From: Flintibacter muris
GTDB taxonomy: Bacteria; Bacillota; Clostridia; Oscillospirales; Oscillospiraceae
Length of the DNA: 64,000 nucleotides
Assembly (NCBI RefSeq): GCF_943192995.1
Contig: NZ_CALPCP010000001.1
Span: forward strand, 186,001 to 250,000
Reading direction: 5' to 3'
This document shows positions 33,520-42,031 of this stretch, in pieces (position 1 is the stretch's first letter; each line of letters begins with the position of its first letter). The notes under the pieces are model-generated. The model had not been told where the DNA came from, made no database searches, and was given only the letters and a program-made list of their open reading frames with translations. The translations under genes and the position numbers were made by a program.

Positions 33520-33861
33520 TTATGGTAAACGCCCGTAGGCGTAGAAATGAGACTGCCAGTAGCTTGTATTCAAATTTGCGTAGCCAATGGGATCTCCACA
33601 GTGGAGCATCCGCCCGTCCCCTACATAAATCCCACAGTGGCTCACGCCCGGCGTGTTATAGGTGCCTTTGAAAAACACAAGGTCGCCGGGCCTGGGGGAG
33701 CCCACCGGGGTACAGATGTTGTAAAGCCCCTGTGCCCCCAGACGGCCCACATTCCAGCCCGAGTGGTTGATGACCCAGGACACAAAGCCGGAGCAGTCAA
33801 AGGAAGTGGCCGGGCTGGAGCCTCCCCACACATAGGTAAGTTTTTTGCTTTCATTCAGCAC
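33520..33861 (-). pseudogene. NlpC/P60 endopeptidase domain, 5'-truncated (CwlT-like)
   Basis: 113 residues with the catalytic Cys in SFDCSGFVSWVI, the His in GVSHCGIYVGDG and a downstream polar residue, i.e. a complete NlpC/P60 core. Family members of conjugative elements (CwlT type) carry a lysozyme domain or signal sequence before it; here the frame opens at GTG 33861 just before YVWGGSSP, without export signal. A GAGGAG precedes the GTG, so a cytosolic fragment may be made, but it could not reach peptidoglycan. Confidence 0.75.
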
Positions 33862-33882
33862 CGCTCCTCTGGCTTATCAATA

Positions 33883-33966
33883 TTAGAAAGTTGAGCCATA
33901 TAGGTCATGGCTGCTATGGTAAAGCAGCATCAAAGCCGCAAGACAAAAAGCAAAGATTTTTTTTAT
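33883..33966 (-). pseudogene. Signal-peptide stub with ATA in place of ATG
   Basis: AGGAGGT is followed by ATC-ATA-AAA-AAA-ATC and then FAFCLAALMLLYHSSHD to a stop: a normal signal-peptide start (Met-Lys-Lys) whose start codon is now ATA and whose body is gone. It lies between the DUF remnant and the NlpC/P60 remnant. Confidence 0.45.
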
Positions 33967-33992
33967 GATAGATTACCTCCTGTGTCAGTTAT

Positions 33993-34757
33993 TCAGTTGA
34001 TGATCGTAATGTCCGCTGTACCGGCGATGATAGATGCGATGGTCTTGACCACGTCCGCCCGCTCGATCTGCTGGGCTGTCAGCTGGAAGTGCAGCCCACC
34101 CGACTCCCACTCAGCATTGATCACTTCCACCGTTCCAACCGGCTCGCATGGACAGATACTCACGCCCAAAGTGACCGCTATGCCGTCAATATCCGTGGCC
34201 TGGCGCTCCTGCTCAGGAAGAACGTAGTCCCATTGAGGGAGTGCTCCGATCCGGGAGGCCGACAGACACAGGCCTTTGACGGCGTTGGTATTCTCATACA
34301 GTTCCAGTGTGCCGTCCTCATAGTAGCCAGAATAGAAACCAAGGTTGGCAATATCGCTGACCACCGTGCCATCTGCCGCTGTTATCTGCTCTGCGGTATC
34401 GTTCCATTTTGCTGGAGACAGCCCATCCGGGAGCCAGGGCGGTGTAAGCCCCCGCTGGTAATAGTCTGCATACGCCTGCCTGTTCAACGGGGTAATGGTG
34501 TAAACATCCGGGTCATACCATATATCCTCCTGCGGGCCTATTGCATCGTTGAAGTAGACCTACCCTATATCTACAGTCACTTCCTCCGGGACGAACTCAG
34601 GCGGCTGGCTGATGTCAGGGGGCTCAACAACTGGTCCGGGCGGCGTGGGCCCAACGGGGCTGCGCGTATAGAACACCGTAGCGGCAACGACCAGCACCGC
34701 GAAGCAGGCTGCCATAGCGCCAGGGCAGAACATAGTCGCTGTGGAAGCCCAAAACAA
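33993..34757 (-). pseudogene. Exported DUF4367-like protein with an in-frame amber codon
   Basis: One frame runs from a membrane segment (MAACFAVLVVAATVFYTRSP) through a Pro-rich linker and EFVPEEVTVDIG, meets TAG at 34560-34562, and continues in the same frame as VYFNDAIGPQEDIWYDPDVY, TITPLNRQAYADYYQRG and a C-terminal region with WESGGLHFQLTAQQIERADV. The layout (one helix, linker, extracytoplasmic domain with substrate-like repeats) fits anti-sigma/DUF4367-type exported proteins; the name is tentative. The 5' cytosolic part is also missing. Confidence 0.6.
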
Positions 34758-34760
34758 AAG

Positions 34761-34796
34761 AGGGATCAGCGCAAATTATACGCTGATCCCTTTTTT
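34761..34796. terminator. Bidirectional terminator after the iron-siderophore operon
   Basis: AGGGATCAGCG/CGCTGATCCCT with T-runs on both sides; it closes the minus-strand operon ending at 34823. Confidence 0.82.
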
Positions 34797-34822
34797 CGAT
34801 TTTATCCGATTGGCAGTACGTT

Positions 34823-35962
34823 TCAGCTCAGTGCGCTCTCCAAATCCTCCAGCATGATGCCCAGAGAGGTGATACCGCCCTCAGCCAGATACCAGATGCC
34901 CGGGTTTTCTAAAATAACCATATTGCCGTTCTTGTAAGCGTCGGTCTTCATAATCAGCTCGTTCTCCATGATCTCCTGCGCCATCTGAGCGCCGTTGGTG
35001 CCAATGGCGGAGTCCCGGTCCATGACAAAGATGTAGTCGGGATTCAGCGCGACAATCGCTTCAAACGAAACCTCGTTGCCGTGGGTGGGGGTGCTGCCAG
35101 AGCTGGAGCTGTCCGCGCTGCTGCTGCCGTGGCCGCCGCTGCGCTCACTGCTGCTGTCCCCGTTGGAGCTGTCGCCGCTGCCGTGACCGCCGCTGCGTCC
35201 GCTTCTGCTGCCGGTTGTCGCGGCGTCCGCGCCGATATTATCAAAGCCAATCTCGTTGACAATCAGGGAACAGCGGCCATCGTTGCCCAGCAGGTTGAAG
35301 CTGCCGCTGGTGCTCATGCCCAGGACGCAGGTTTTGCCGCTGGCAAAGGCGGACAGCGCCTCAATGCGGGTGTCGTACTGGGCCAGGAGGGCATCCACCT
35401 GCTCTCCCTCGCCGAAGATCTCGCCGATGGTCTTGGCGTTGGCCCGGATGGCCTCCACCAGGCCGTCGTCGGAAACGGTGGTCAGGCGCAGCACGGGGGC
35501 AATCTCACCCAGGGAGTCTATGTACTCCGCCATGCGGCCGCCCATCAGAATCAGGTCTGGGTCACAGGCCATGATGGCCTCCAGGTCGGGGGTTTTGACG
35601 GTGCCTACAATGGGGACAGCGTCATTGTAGGACTGGAGGTAGGGCAGGGTGATGGAGGGAGCGCCCACAACACAGCCGCCCAGGCCTAGGTTGTCCAGAA
35701 TATCCAGGTTGGCCAGGTCCAGCACCACGACCCGCTGGGGCTTATAGGGCACCTCGACCGCGATATTCTCTCCCGCCGCGTCCCGCCCGGTGACGGTGAC
35801 CGTGCCGGCGTCAGTGCTGCCGGAAGCGGAGCTGGAATTGGCGCCGGTGTTGGAGCCGGAGCCGGAGCTGGAGCCGGGACCGGCCTTGGTGCCGGAGGCG
35901 GAACAGGCGGCCAGGCTCAGGACCATGGCGGACGCCAGGAGCAGAGAAAACAGTTTTTTCAT
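34823..35962 (-). CDS. Siderophore-binding lipoprotein with a Ser/Gly/His insert
   Basis: 379 residues from ATG 35962 (MKKLFSLLLASAMVLSLAAC): signal peptide with lipobox LAAC, a Ser/Gly linker, then the two lobes of a FatB/YclQ-type binding protein (RVVVLDLANLDILDNLGLGG, DLILMGGRMAEYIDSLGEIA, VSFEAIVALNPDYIFVMDRD). About 45 residues between GADAATT and THGNEVSF are an unusual Ser/Gly/Asp/His-rich tract with two RSGGHGS units, absent from typical family members, which go directly from the DD-x-T to HGN. It is the last gene of a four-gene importer operon. Confidence 0.93.
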   Translation of the reverse strand: MKKLFSLLLASAMVLSLAACSASGTKAGPGSSSGSGSNTGANSSSASGSTDAGTVTVTGRDAAGENIAVEVPYKPQRVVVLDLANLDILDNLGLGGCVVGAPSITLPYLQSYNDAVPIVGTVKTPDLEAIMACDPDLILMGGRMAEYIDSLGEIAPVLRLTTVSDDGLVEAIRANAKTIGEIFGEGEQVDALLAQYDTRIEALSAFASGKTCVLGMSTSGSFNLLGNDGRCSLIVNEIGFDNIGADAATTGSRSGRSGGHGSGDSSNGDSSSERSGGHGSSSADSSSSGSTPTHGNEVSFEAIVALNPDYIFVMDRDSAIGTNGAQMAQEIMENELIMKTDAYKNGNMVILENPGIWYLAEGGITSLGIMLEDLESALS

Positions 35963-36013
35963 GACAATCAATTCTCCTTTTTATAAAAGTACTGAAAATA
36001 TTTGGCTCAGAGA

Positions 36014-36766
36014 TCAGTAGTAGATGGACAGGGGCCTGCCCTCTATCTCCATGATCTCGAAGTCTACGTTGTAAATGTCGGCCAGGTTTTCCTTGGTCAT
36101 GACCTCCTCTACGGGACCGAATTTGAAGATTTTCCCGTCCTTGAAGGCACAGATGTAGTCGGAGTAAAAGGCGGCGTAGTTGATCTCATGCAGCACCAGA
36201 ATCACCGTTTTGCCCAGCTCGTCGCACAGGCGGCGGACGATTTTCATCATGTTGCTGGCATGATAGATGTCCAGATTGTTGGTCGGCTCATCCAGCAGGA
36301 CGTACTCCGTGTCCTGGGCGATGACCATAGCGATGTAAGCCCGCTGGCGCTGGCCGCCGGACAGCTCGTCGATGAACTGCTCCTGAATGCCGTCCAGCTC
36401 CATGTAGGCCAGGGCCTGGTCAATCAGCTTCTCGTCCTCCGCCGTGTTGCGTCCCGCCGAGTAGGGGAACCGGCCAAACGTCACCAGCTCCCGGACGGTC
36501 AGCTTCATCTGGATGTTGTTGGTCTGGGTCAGGATGGCCAGCCGCTTGGCCAGCTCCTTGCTCTTCCAGGCGGAGATGTCCTTCCCTTCAAAGGCCACGT
36601 CGCCCCGGTCCCGGGCGATGAGCCGGGAAATGATGCCCATCACGGTGGATTTGCCCGCGCCGTTGGGACCGATGAGGGAGGTCACTTTGCCCTTGGGAAT
36701 CTCAAAGCTGATGGAATCCACCACGGTTTTGCCGTCGTATTTTTTGATTAAATCCTTGACTTTCAT
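36014..36766 (-). CDS. Iron-siderophore ABC importer ATPase (YclP/FepC-like)
   Basis: 250 residues with Walker A GPNGAGKST, signature LSGGQRQRA, Walker B VLLDEPTNNLD and switch VLHEIN. Short length and sequence place it with iron-chelate importers. It stands between the two permeases (upstream) and the binding protein (downstream), 3 bp after the 36770 gene. Confidence 0.95.
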   Translation of the reverse strand: MKVKDLIKKYDGKTVVDSISFEIPKGKVTSLIGPNGAGKSTVMGIISRLIARDRGDVAFEGKDISAWKSKELAKRLAILTQTNNIQMKLTVRELVTFGRFPYSAGRNTAEDEKLIDQALAYMELDGIQEQFIDELSGGQRQRAYIAMVIAQDTEYVLLDEPTNNLDIYHASNMMKIVRRLCDELGKTVILVLHEINYAAFYSDYICAFKDGKIFKFGPVEEVMTKENLADIYNVDFEIMEIEGRPLSIYY

Positions 36767-36769
36767 GGT

Positions 36770-37747
36770 TCACACCCTCTTGTTGCTCAGAAGCAGATAC
36801 AGGAAATAAAGCCCGCCGAACACGCCGATAAAGACGCTGATAGGAACGGCGTAGTGATAGACCCGCTCCACAATCAGCTCACCGCCGACGAGGATTGCCA
36901 TGCCGAACAGCGTGGAGCCCAAAATGAGCTGGGAGTGGCGGAAGGTTTTCAGCAGCTGCCGGGACAGGTTTGCCATGATGAGGCCGATGAAGGAGATGGG
37001 GCCGACCATGGCGGTGGCTACGGCAATGCACAGCGTTACGCCCAGCAGCAGCTTGCGGATGCACTGGTCGTAGTCCACGCCCAGGTTGATGGCCTGGTCT
37101 TTGCCCAGGGCAATGACGTCTAGCATGGCCAGCTCCTTGCGCAGGACGAAAATCACCGCCGCCAGAATCACCAGAGAGGCCGCAATAACTTGGGAGTTGA
37201 CGTTCTCGAAGCTGGCAACCAGAGTCTCCAGCAGGCTGTCGTACTCGTTGGGGTCCATGATGCGGGTCATGGTGGTCTGAATGCTGGAAAACAGCGAGGT
37301 CAGCACGGTGCCAATCAGCAGAATGTACAGTACATTGTGCCGGGTCTTTTCAAACAGGTAGCCGTAAACCACGGTTGCCACAATCGCCATCAGCACCAGG
37401 TCCACCAGAAAGGCCAAATTGCTGTTGGTGGCAAGCAGACTGGTGGAACCGGCCACAAATACCACCGCCGTGTGGATGAGGGAGTACAGGGCGTTCATGC
37501 CCAGCAGACAGGGGGTGACAATGATATTGTTGATGATGGTCTGGAACACCAGGGAGGCTCCCGCGATGGCAAAGGCGGTGATGAGCATGACCAGCAGCTT
37601 GGGAGAGCGCAGCTTCATGGAATACTGAAACAGCCTGGCGTTGTCAAACCTGACCGCGTAAAACATGTACCCCAGAGCGCACAGCAGCACAAGGACTGCC
37701 AAAATGACCAGCTTGCGCTGATTGGCGCGGACCGCTGTACGATTCAT
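36770..37747 (-). CDS. Iron-siderophore ABC importer permease 2 (FecCD family)
   Basis: 325 residues with about nine membrane helices and the FecCD signature region near the C-terminus (ATAMVGPISFIGLIMANLSR, then LGSTLFGMAILVGGELIVER). Its start overlaps the end of permease 1 by 4 bp. YclO-like. Confidence 0.95.
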   Translation of the reverse strand: MNRTAVRANQRKLVILAVLVLLCALGYMFYAVRFDNARLFQYSMKLRSPKLLVMLITAFAIAGASLVFQTIINNIIVTPCLLGMNALYSLIHTAVVFVAGSTSLLATNSNLAFLVDLVLMAIVATVVYGYLFEKTRHNVLYILLIGTVLTSLFSSIQTTMTRIMDPNEYDSLLETLVASFENVNSQVIAASLVILAAVIFVLRKELAMLDVIALGKDQAINLGVDYDQCIRKLLLGVTLCIAVATAMVGPISFIGLIMANLSRQLLKTFRHSQLILGSTLFGMAILVGGELIVERVYHYAVPISVFIGVFGGLYFLYLLLSNKRV

Positions 37748-38787
37748 GTGTCCTCTCCTTTCAGGGCGGCGGACGCCGCGTCCGTGCAGCCGCCGCGCCC
37801 GGAAAGGCCCAGGCGGACCGCTTTCCGGCCATGGTTCAGCCGGTAGAGCAGCATGGCGATGAACACAATGCTGCCTACAATGCCGATAATAAGCTCGATG
37901 GGAAGTTCATAGGGGGCAATGACCACCCGGGCAATCATATCGCAGCCCAAAACAAAAATGGAGCCGAACAGGGCGGTATCCACCAGCGTGCCCCGGATCT
38001 TGTCCCCCTTGAACATGGCCACCAAATTGGGGACAATCAGGCCAATGTAGGAGATCGATCCCACCACCACAACCACCGAGGCGGTAATCATGGCCGCGAT
38101 GGACAGGCCCATAAACAGCACAAAGTTGTAATGTACACCCAAATTTTTGGAAAAGTCCTTGCCCATGCCCACGATATTGAAGTAATTCGCAAACACAAAG
38201 GCCAGAATGACCAGGGGCACCACCAGATAGACCAGCTCGTACCGGCCCCGGAGCACCATGGAGAAGTGTCCCACCAGCCAGGTGGACAGGGTCTGGCTCA
38301 TCTCGTACTTGTAGGCGAAGTAGTTGGTGATGCCGGTGATGACGTTGCCGAACATGATGCCCACCAGGGGGACCATCACCGCATCCTTAAACTGGATGCG
38401 CTGAATAAACCACACAAAAATCCAGGTTCCGGCAATGGCAAACACAAAGGCGAACAGCGCCCGCCCCCACAGGGTGGAACCAGGCCAGAACAGCAGCGCC
38501 AGCAGAATGCCGAACTGGGCCGAGGAAATGGTCGCGCCCGTGGTGGGCGAGACGAATTTGTTCATGCACAGCTGCTGCATAATCAGGCCGGCCACACTCA
38601 TGCCCACGCCAGTACACAGAATCGCCAGCAACCGGGGCAGACGGGAGATGAGGAAGAGTTCCAGCGTTTCCAAGTCCCCGCCCAGCAGGGCCAACGGTGT
38701 GATGTCCAAAACCCCAATAAACAGCGACCATACAGACAAAATCACCAGCAAACCGGCAAGAAGGATGGTTGAACGGTGTTTTTTAAT
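37744..38787 (-). CDS. Iron-siderophore ABC importer permease 1 (FecCD family), non-ATG start
   Basis: About 347 residues; FecCD permease with GSISYIGLIVPNLVAMF and LFGSIFVLGCDMIARVV near the C-terminus. No ATG/GTG/TTG suits the ribosome site: AGGAGG (38798-38803) is followed by ATC-ATC-ATT-AAA-AAA-CAC, giving KKHRSTILLAGLLVILSVWS from the ATT at 38787 (or ATC 38790, 7 nt from AGGAGG). The first possible TTG, 38751, would cut the first helix and lies 47 nt away. A rare start codon is therefore inferred. The operon promoter carries a metal-type box at 38806. Confidence 0.88.
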   Translation of the reverse strand: MKKHRSTILLAGLLVILSVWSLFIGVLDITPLALLGGDLETLELFLISRLPRLLAILCTGVGMSVAGLIMQQLCMNKFVSPTTGATISSAQFGILLALLFWPGSTLWGRALFAFVFAIAGTWIFVWFIQRIQFKDAVMVPLVGIMFGNVITGITNYFAYKYEMSQTLSTWLVGHFSMVLRGRYELVYLVVPLVILAFVFANYFNIVGMGKDFSKNLGVHYNFVLFMGLSIAAMITASVVVVVGSISYIGLIVPNLVAMFKGDKIRGTLVDTALFGSIFVLGCDMIARVVIAPYELPIELIIGIVGSIVFIAMLLYRLNHGRKAVRLGLSGRGGCTDAASAALKGEDT

Positions 38788-38805
38788 GATGATTCCCCCT
38801 CCTGA

Positions 38806-38823
38806 AGTTAGTCTAGACTAACT
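38806..38823. promoter_or_regulatory. RGTTAG-N6-CTAACY palindrome of the siderophore importer
   Basis: AGTTAGTCTAGACTAACT, a perfect 18-bp palindrome a few bases upstream of the ribosome site of permease 1. The best example of the box in the window. Confidence 0.85.
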
Positions 38824-38891
38824 AAAAAACTTAAAAAGACGCGCCCCGATGAGAACTGGTCTTACGTGCTCACCGCACTGCGCGTTACAGG

Positions 38892-38909
38892 AGTTAGTCT
38901 ATCATAACT
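38892..38909. promoter_or_regulatory. Second, weaker metal-type box
   Basis: AGTTAG-TCTATC-ATAACT, 69 bp upstream of the perfect box; one arm is degenerate. Confidence 0.55.
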
Positions 38910-39360
38910 ACACTCGCCGCGCAAGGTGCAAATTTCCTATATTTTGAGCCGCTGCCGCCTGTTTCTCCGGTCAAAATCAGCAAAACCGGTTTTTCTGTTT
39001 TCCAATTGTGGCGCCAGTTATAGCATGGGGATTTAGATGGCAGTTGTTTATACTGAGCATAAATTTCACGGGTTTTGCTGTATGCGCCAATTTGCCGTTG
39101 CAGCTCAGAAATGTCCTTCATCCTTGCATTGGCTGTTTTTGTCTGGGCAGATATACGATTGAATTTCTGAACTGCTGCGTCACAAGTTCTTTCCAATTCT
39201 CCGAGGTCGGTCAGACCATTTTCCTGCAAGTACATGACCGTCTTTGCCATCTGCTTGAGATTGAAAATCTTCGCCCACCGCTCAAACCCTGGAGAGTTGG
39301 CCTGCTGCATCTTAGCTTGAATATCAATAAGCAAATGCTTGGCTGTAAATTTGCGTGGCT
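38894..39360 (-). pseudogene. Relaxase tail remnant
   Basis: The frame matches the other relaxase tails: KFTAKHLLIDIQAKMQQ, FERWAKIFNLKQMAKTVMYL, NGLTDLGELE, IGAYSKTREIYAQYKQLPSK, after which unrelated residues follow. It lacks both the catalytic part and the normal C-terminus. Its end overlaps the outer metal-type box, so an element has inserted close to the importer promoter. Confidence 0.7.
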
Positions 39361-39369
39361 CCCCGGGAA

Positions 39370-39580
39370 TAGGTTTGCTCGATCCGTTGGCGGTCCGCCA
39401 TATCAGCCAGGGAGGAGGCGATCGAGGCCTCTTTGTTCGCCACTACCAGGGAGGACCGCTCCACGTCCTCATAGTCCCCTTAATCTCTGTAATAAACGTG
39501 TCCACGGTTTCCCCGATCTCCGGGTAAACCATGCGGAGTCGCTTTCCAATCGCAGCCTTGTCAAAGTCGGAGGCGGTCAT
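39370..39580 (-). pseudogene. Prophage-like small ORF with frameshift
   Basis: From ATG 39580 the frame reads MTASDFDKAAIGKRLRMVYP, EIGETVDTFITEIKG; one base out of frame it continues DYEDVERSSLVVANKEASIA, SSLADMADRQRIEQ and then joins the relaxase tail. I do not recognise the family. Its place beside an endolysin-like gene suggests a prophage origin. Confidence 0.35.
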
Positions 39581-39641
39581 TTTTCTTCTTCCAGGCATAG
39601 GATGGTGGGGCCTCTGCGGGCCCCTGGCAAAGGAGGCTGTC

Positions 39642-40448
39642 ATGGAACTTGATTTGACTCAGCAATTCCTCACCGAAAATGACTGCTATCAGGCCGGTCG
39701 GACCATCAAGCCCCAGGGAGTGATGGTCCACTCCACCGGAGTGGCTCAGCCCGACCCAATGGTGTTTGTCCACCGCTGGAACATGCCGGATGTAGCAAAA
39801 TGTGTCCACGCTTTTGTCGGCCGGGAGCAGATTGTCCAGACTCTGCCCTGGACCATGCGGGGCTGGCACGCCGGAACAGGGACCTCCAGCCGCAGCGCCA
39901 ACAACACCCACATCTCTTTCGAGTGCTGTGAGCCTGCGGGCCACACCTACCAGGGCGGTGAGATGGTGGGCTACGACGTGGAGGCCAACCAGCCCTATTT
40001 TGACGACCTCTACCAAAACGCTGTTCAGCTTACCGCCATGCTGTGCCAGGAGTTCGGGCTGGACCCTCTGGAGCCCGGAGTGGTCATTTGCCACGCCGAG
40101 GGCTACAGTATGGGCGTGGCCAGCAACCATGGCGACGTGCTCCAGTGGTGGCCCAAGCATGGCGTGACCATGGACCAATTCCGCCAGGATGTGTCCAGTG
40201 CAATGGATGAGACAGGCAAGGATGAGGAGGACGACATGACTCAGGAACGCTTTAATCAGTTGATGGACGGCTATCTGGCCCAGCGGGCCGGTCTCCAGCC
40301 CGGGGACTGGTCCGCTCCCGCCCGGAAGTGGGCGGAGGAACAGGGCATCATCTCCGGAGATGGGGACGGAAGCTTCCGTTACCGCTCCTTCACCACCAGG
40401 GAGGAGACGGCGCAGATGCTTTACCAGCTCAGCCAGTCTAAGGAATAA
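39642..40448 (+). CDS. N-acetylmuramoyl-L-alanine amidase (endolysin-like) with SLH-like tail
   Basis: 268 residues from ATG 39642 with AAAGGAGG 6 nt upstream. The Amidase_2/PGRP domain (1-185) shows the zinc His in GVMVHSTGV, WHAGTGTSSRSANNTHISFE and the second His in VVICHAEGY. The C-terminal ~65 residues (KWAEEQGIISGDGDGSFRYR, SFTTREETAQMLYQL) resemble an S-layer homology unit. No signal peptide, as in holin-dependent endolysins. It cleaves the Mur-L-Ala bond. No holin or other phage gene remains nearby. Confidence 0.88.
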   Translation: MELDLTQQFLTENDCYQAGRTIKPQGVMVHSTGVAQPDPMVFVHRWNMPDVAKCVHAFVGREQIVQTLPWTMRGWHAGTGTSSRSANNTHISFECCEPAGHTYQGGEMVGYDVEANQPYFDDLYQNAVQLTAMLCQEFGLDPLEPGVVICHAEGYSMGVASNHGDVLQWWPKHGVTMDQFRQDVSSAMDETGKDEEDDMTQERFNQLMDGYLAQRAGLQPGDWSAPARKWAEEQGIISGDGDGSFRYRSFTTREETAQMLYQLSQSKE

Positions 40449-40585
40449 ACGGCAAAGGCTTTCCGCCCGCAGACAGTGGGCGGCAAGCCTCAGTTTTGCA
40501 GTTATAAGAATCGGCCCATATGCAGGGGCGGCCTGCGGCCGCCCGCCTGTAACAGACAGCCGAATGCTTTTTGAGGGCAGGGCAG

Positions 40586-41728
40586 TCAGCCCAGCACCTC
40601 TTCTCTGGCCTGCCGGTCGGCCCGAAGGATATCATCCAAACTATGTACATCCGGCGCTTTGACCCGCTCCAATGCCTGGGCCACCCGGCGGGGGATATCC
40701 GTAAATCCGATTTTCCGCTCTAAAAACAGGCTCACCGCCGCCTCATTGGCCCCATTGAGCACCGCTCCGGCAGCGCCGTCGTTCCGGGCCGCTTCCAGCG
40801 CCAGGGCCAGACAGGGGAAGGTCTCCAGGTCGGGCCGGCCAAAGGTAAGCGGGCCGCAGGACAGCAGGTCCAGCGGTTTGGCCGGTCCCTCTGACCGCAC
40901 CGGCCAGGTCAGGGCGTATTGGATGGGCAGGCGCATGTCCGGCGCCCCCAGCTGGGCGATAACCGCGTTGTCGCAGTACTCCACCAGGGAGTGGATGATA
41001 CTCTCCCGATGCACCACTATGGAAATCTTTTCCGGAGGTATACGGTACAGATGCATGGCCTCGATCAGCTCCATACCCTTGTTCATCAGGGTGGCTGAGT
41101 CGATGGTGATTTTGGCCCCCATGGACCAGTTGGGGTGCTTCAGGGCCTGTTCTACCGTCACCTGCTCCAGTTGTTCAGCCTGCCAGCCGTAGAACGGCCC
41201 GCCGGAGGCGGTGAGGATCAGCCGTTTGACCTCTTTCCGATCCCGGCACCCCTGTAAGCTTTGGAACAGGGCGGAATGCTCAGAGTCCACAGGGAGCACC
41301 TGCACCTTGTGGCGCTCCGCCTCCGCCATCACCAGCTCTCCTGCGCACACCAGCGTCTCCTTGTTGGCCAGGGCGATCCGCTTTCCTCCATGGATGGCCG
41401 CCAGGGTGGGTCTCAGGCCCACGATACCCACCACTGCGGTGATAACGGTATCCGCCTGCTTCAGGGAGGCCGCCTCAATCAGGCCCTCCATCCCCTGCCC
41501 CACCCGCACCGGAGTGTCGGCCAGACGCACACGCAGGTCTGCCGCCGCCCTCTCGTCCATCATCACTGCCAGCTGAGGCAAAAACTGCCGCGCCTGGCGC
41601 TCCATCAGCTTTACATTGGTATCCGCCGTCAGTGCCGCCACTCCCATGCTGCAGGCGGATATGACTTCCAGCGATTGCCGTCCAATAGAACCGGTAGAGC
41701 CTAAAATTGAAATGTTTCGTTCCGACAT
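40586..41728 (-). CDS. dxr: 1-deoxy-D-xylulose 5-phosphate reductoisomerase
   Basis: 380 residues, normal length. NADPH site ISILGSTGSIGRQSLEVI at the N-terminus, ALANKETLV, metal/substrate motifs DSEHSAL and ASGGPFYG, then HPNWSMGAKITIDSATLMNK. It makes 2-C-methyl-D-erythritol 4-phosphate, the committed step of the MEP isoprenoid pathway. It stands alone here, not beside rseP or ispG as in many Clostridia. A 303-bp gap to the divergent kinase gene follows. Confidence 0.97.
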   Translation of the reverse strand: MSERNISILGSTGSIGRQSLEVISACSMGVAALTADTNVKLMERQARQFLPQLAVMMDERAAADLRVRLADTPVRVGQGMEGLIEAASLKQADTVITAVVGIVGLRPTLAAIHGGKRIALANKETLVCAGELVMAEAERHKVQVLPVDSEHSALFQSLQGCRDRKEVKRLILTASGGPFYGWQAEQLEQVTVEQALKHPNWSMGAKITIDSATLMNKGMELIEAMHLYRIPPEKISIVVHRESIIHSLVEYCDNAVIAQLGAPDMRLPIQYALTWPVRSEGPAKPLDLLSCGPLTFGRPDLETFPCLALALEAARNDGAAGAVLNGANEAAVSLFLERKIGFTDIPRRVAQALERVKAPDVHSLDDILRADRQAREEVLG

Positions 41729-41924
41729 GATGGTTTTTGCTCCTCACAAAATGATGAATCTTTTAAAACAGAACCTCCCGCCGGGCGGGAAGGGCCTTCT
41801 GCGGCGAGAATCGCCCCAGGCTTCAAAATAATCCTGCTGATTCTTTTGAAGTACTTTGATTATAAAGTATATCACACAGGGCCAATGGAATCAACTCTTC
41901 GCTGTTTACTTATCCCAAAAGAGC

Positions 41925-41953
41925 TTGTATTTTTTTGTAAAATATCGTATGAT
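41925..41953 (+). promoter_or_regulatory. Promoter of the kinase gene
   Basis: TTGTAT, 17-bp spacer, TATGAT. The rest of the 41729-42031 gap holds only a GC-rich hairpin (CCCGCCGGGCGGG near 41777) close to the dxr start. Confidence 0.65.
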
Positions 41954-42031
41954 ATAGTCAACGCATACGCCGCCTGCAAAGGCGTCCCCGGGGAAAGCCC
42001 GGCGGAACAATGACATAAAGGAGGCCATCCC

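Noticed and set aside
35081..35689. Ala/Val-rich plus-strand frame opposite the siderophore-binding gene
   Set aside because: Antisense image of the Ser/Gly repeat; no start context.
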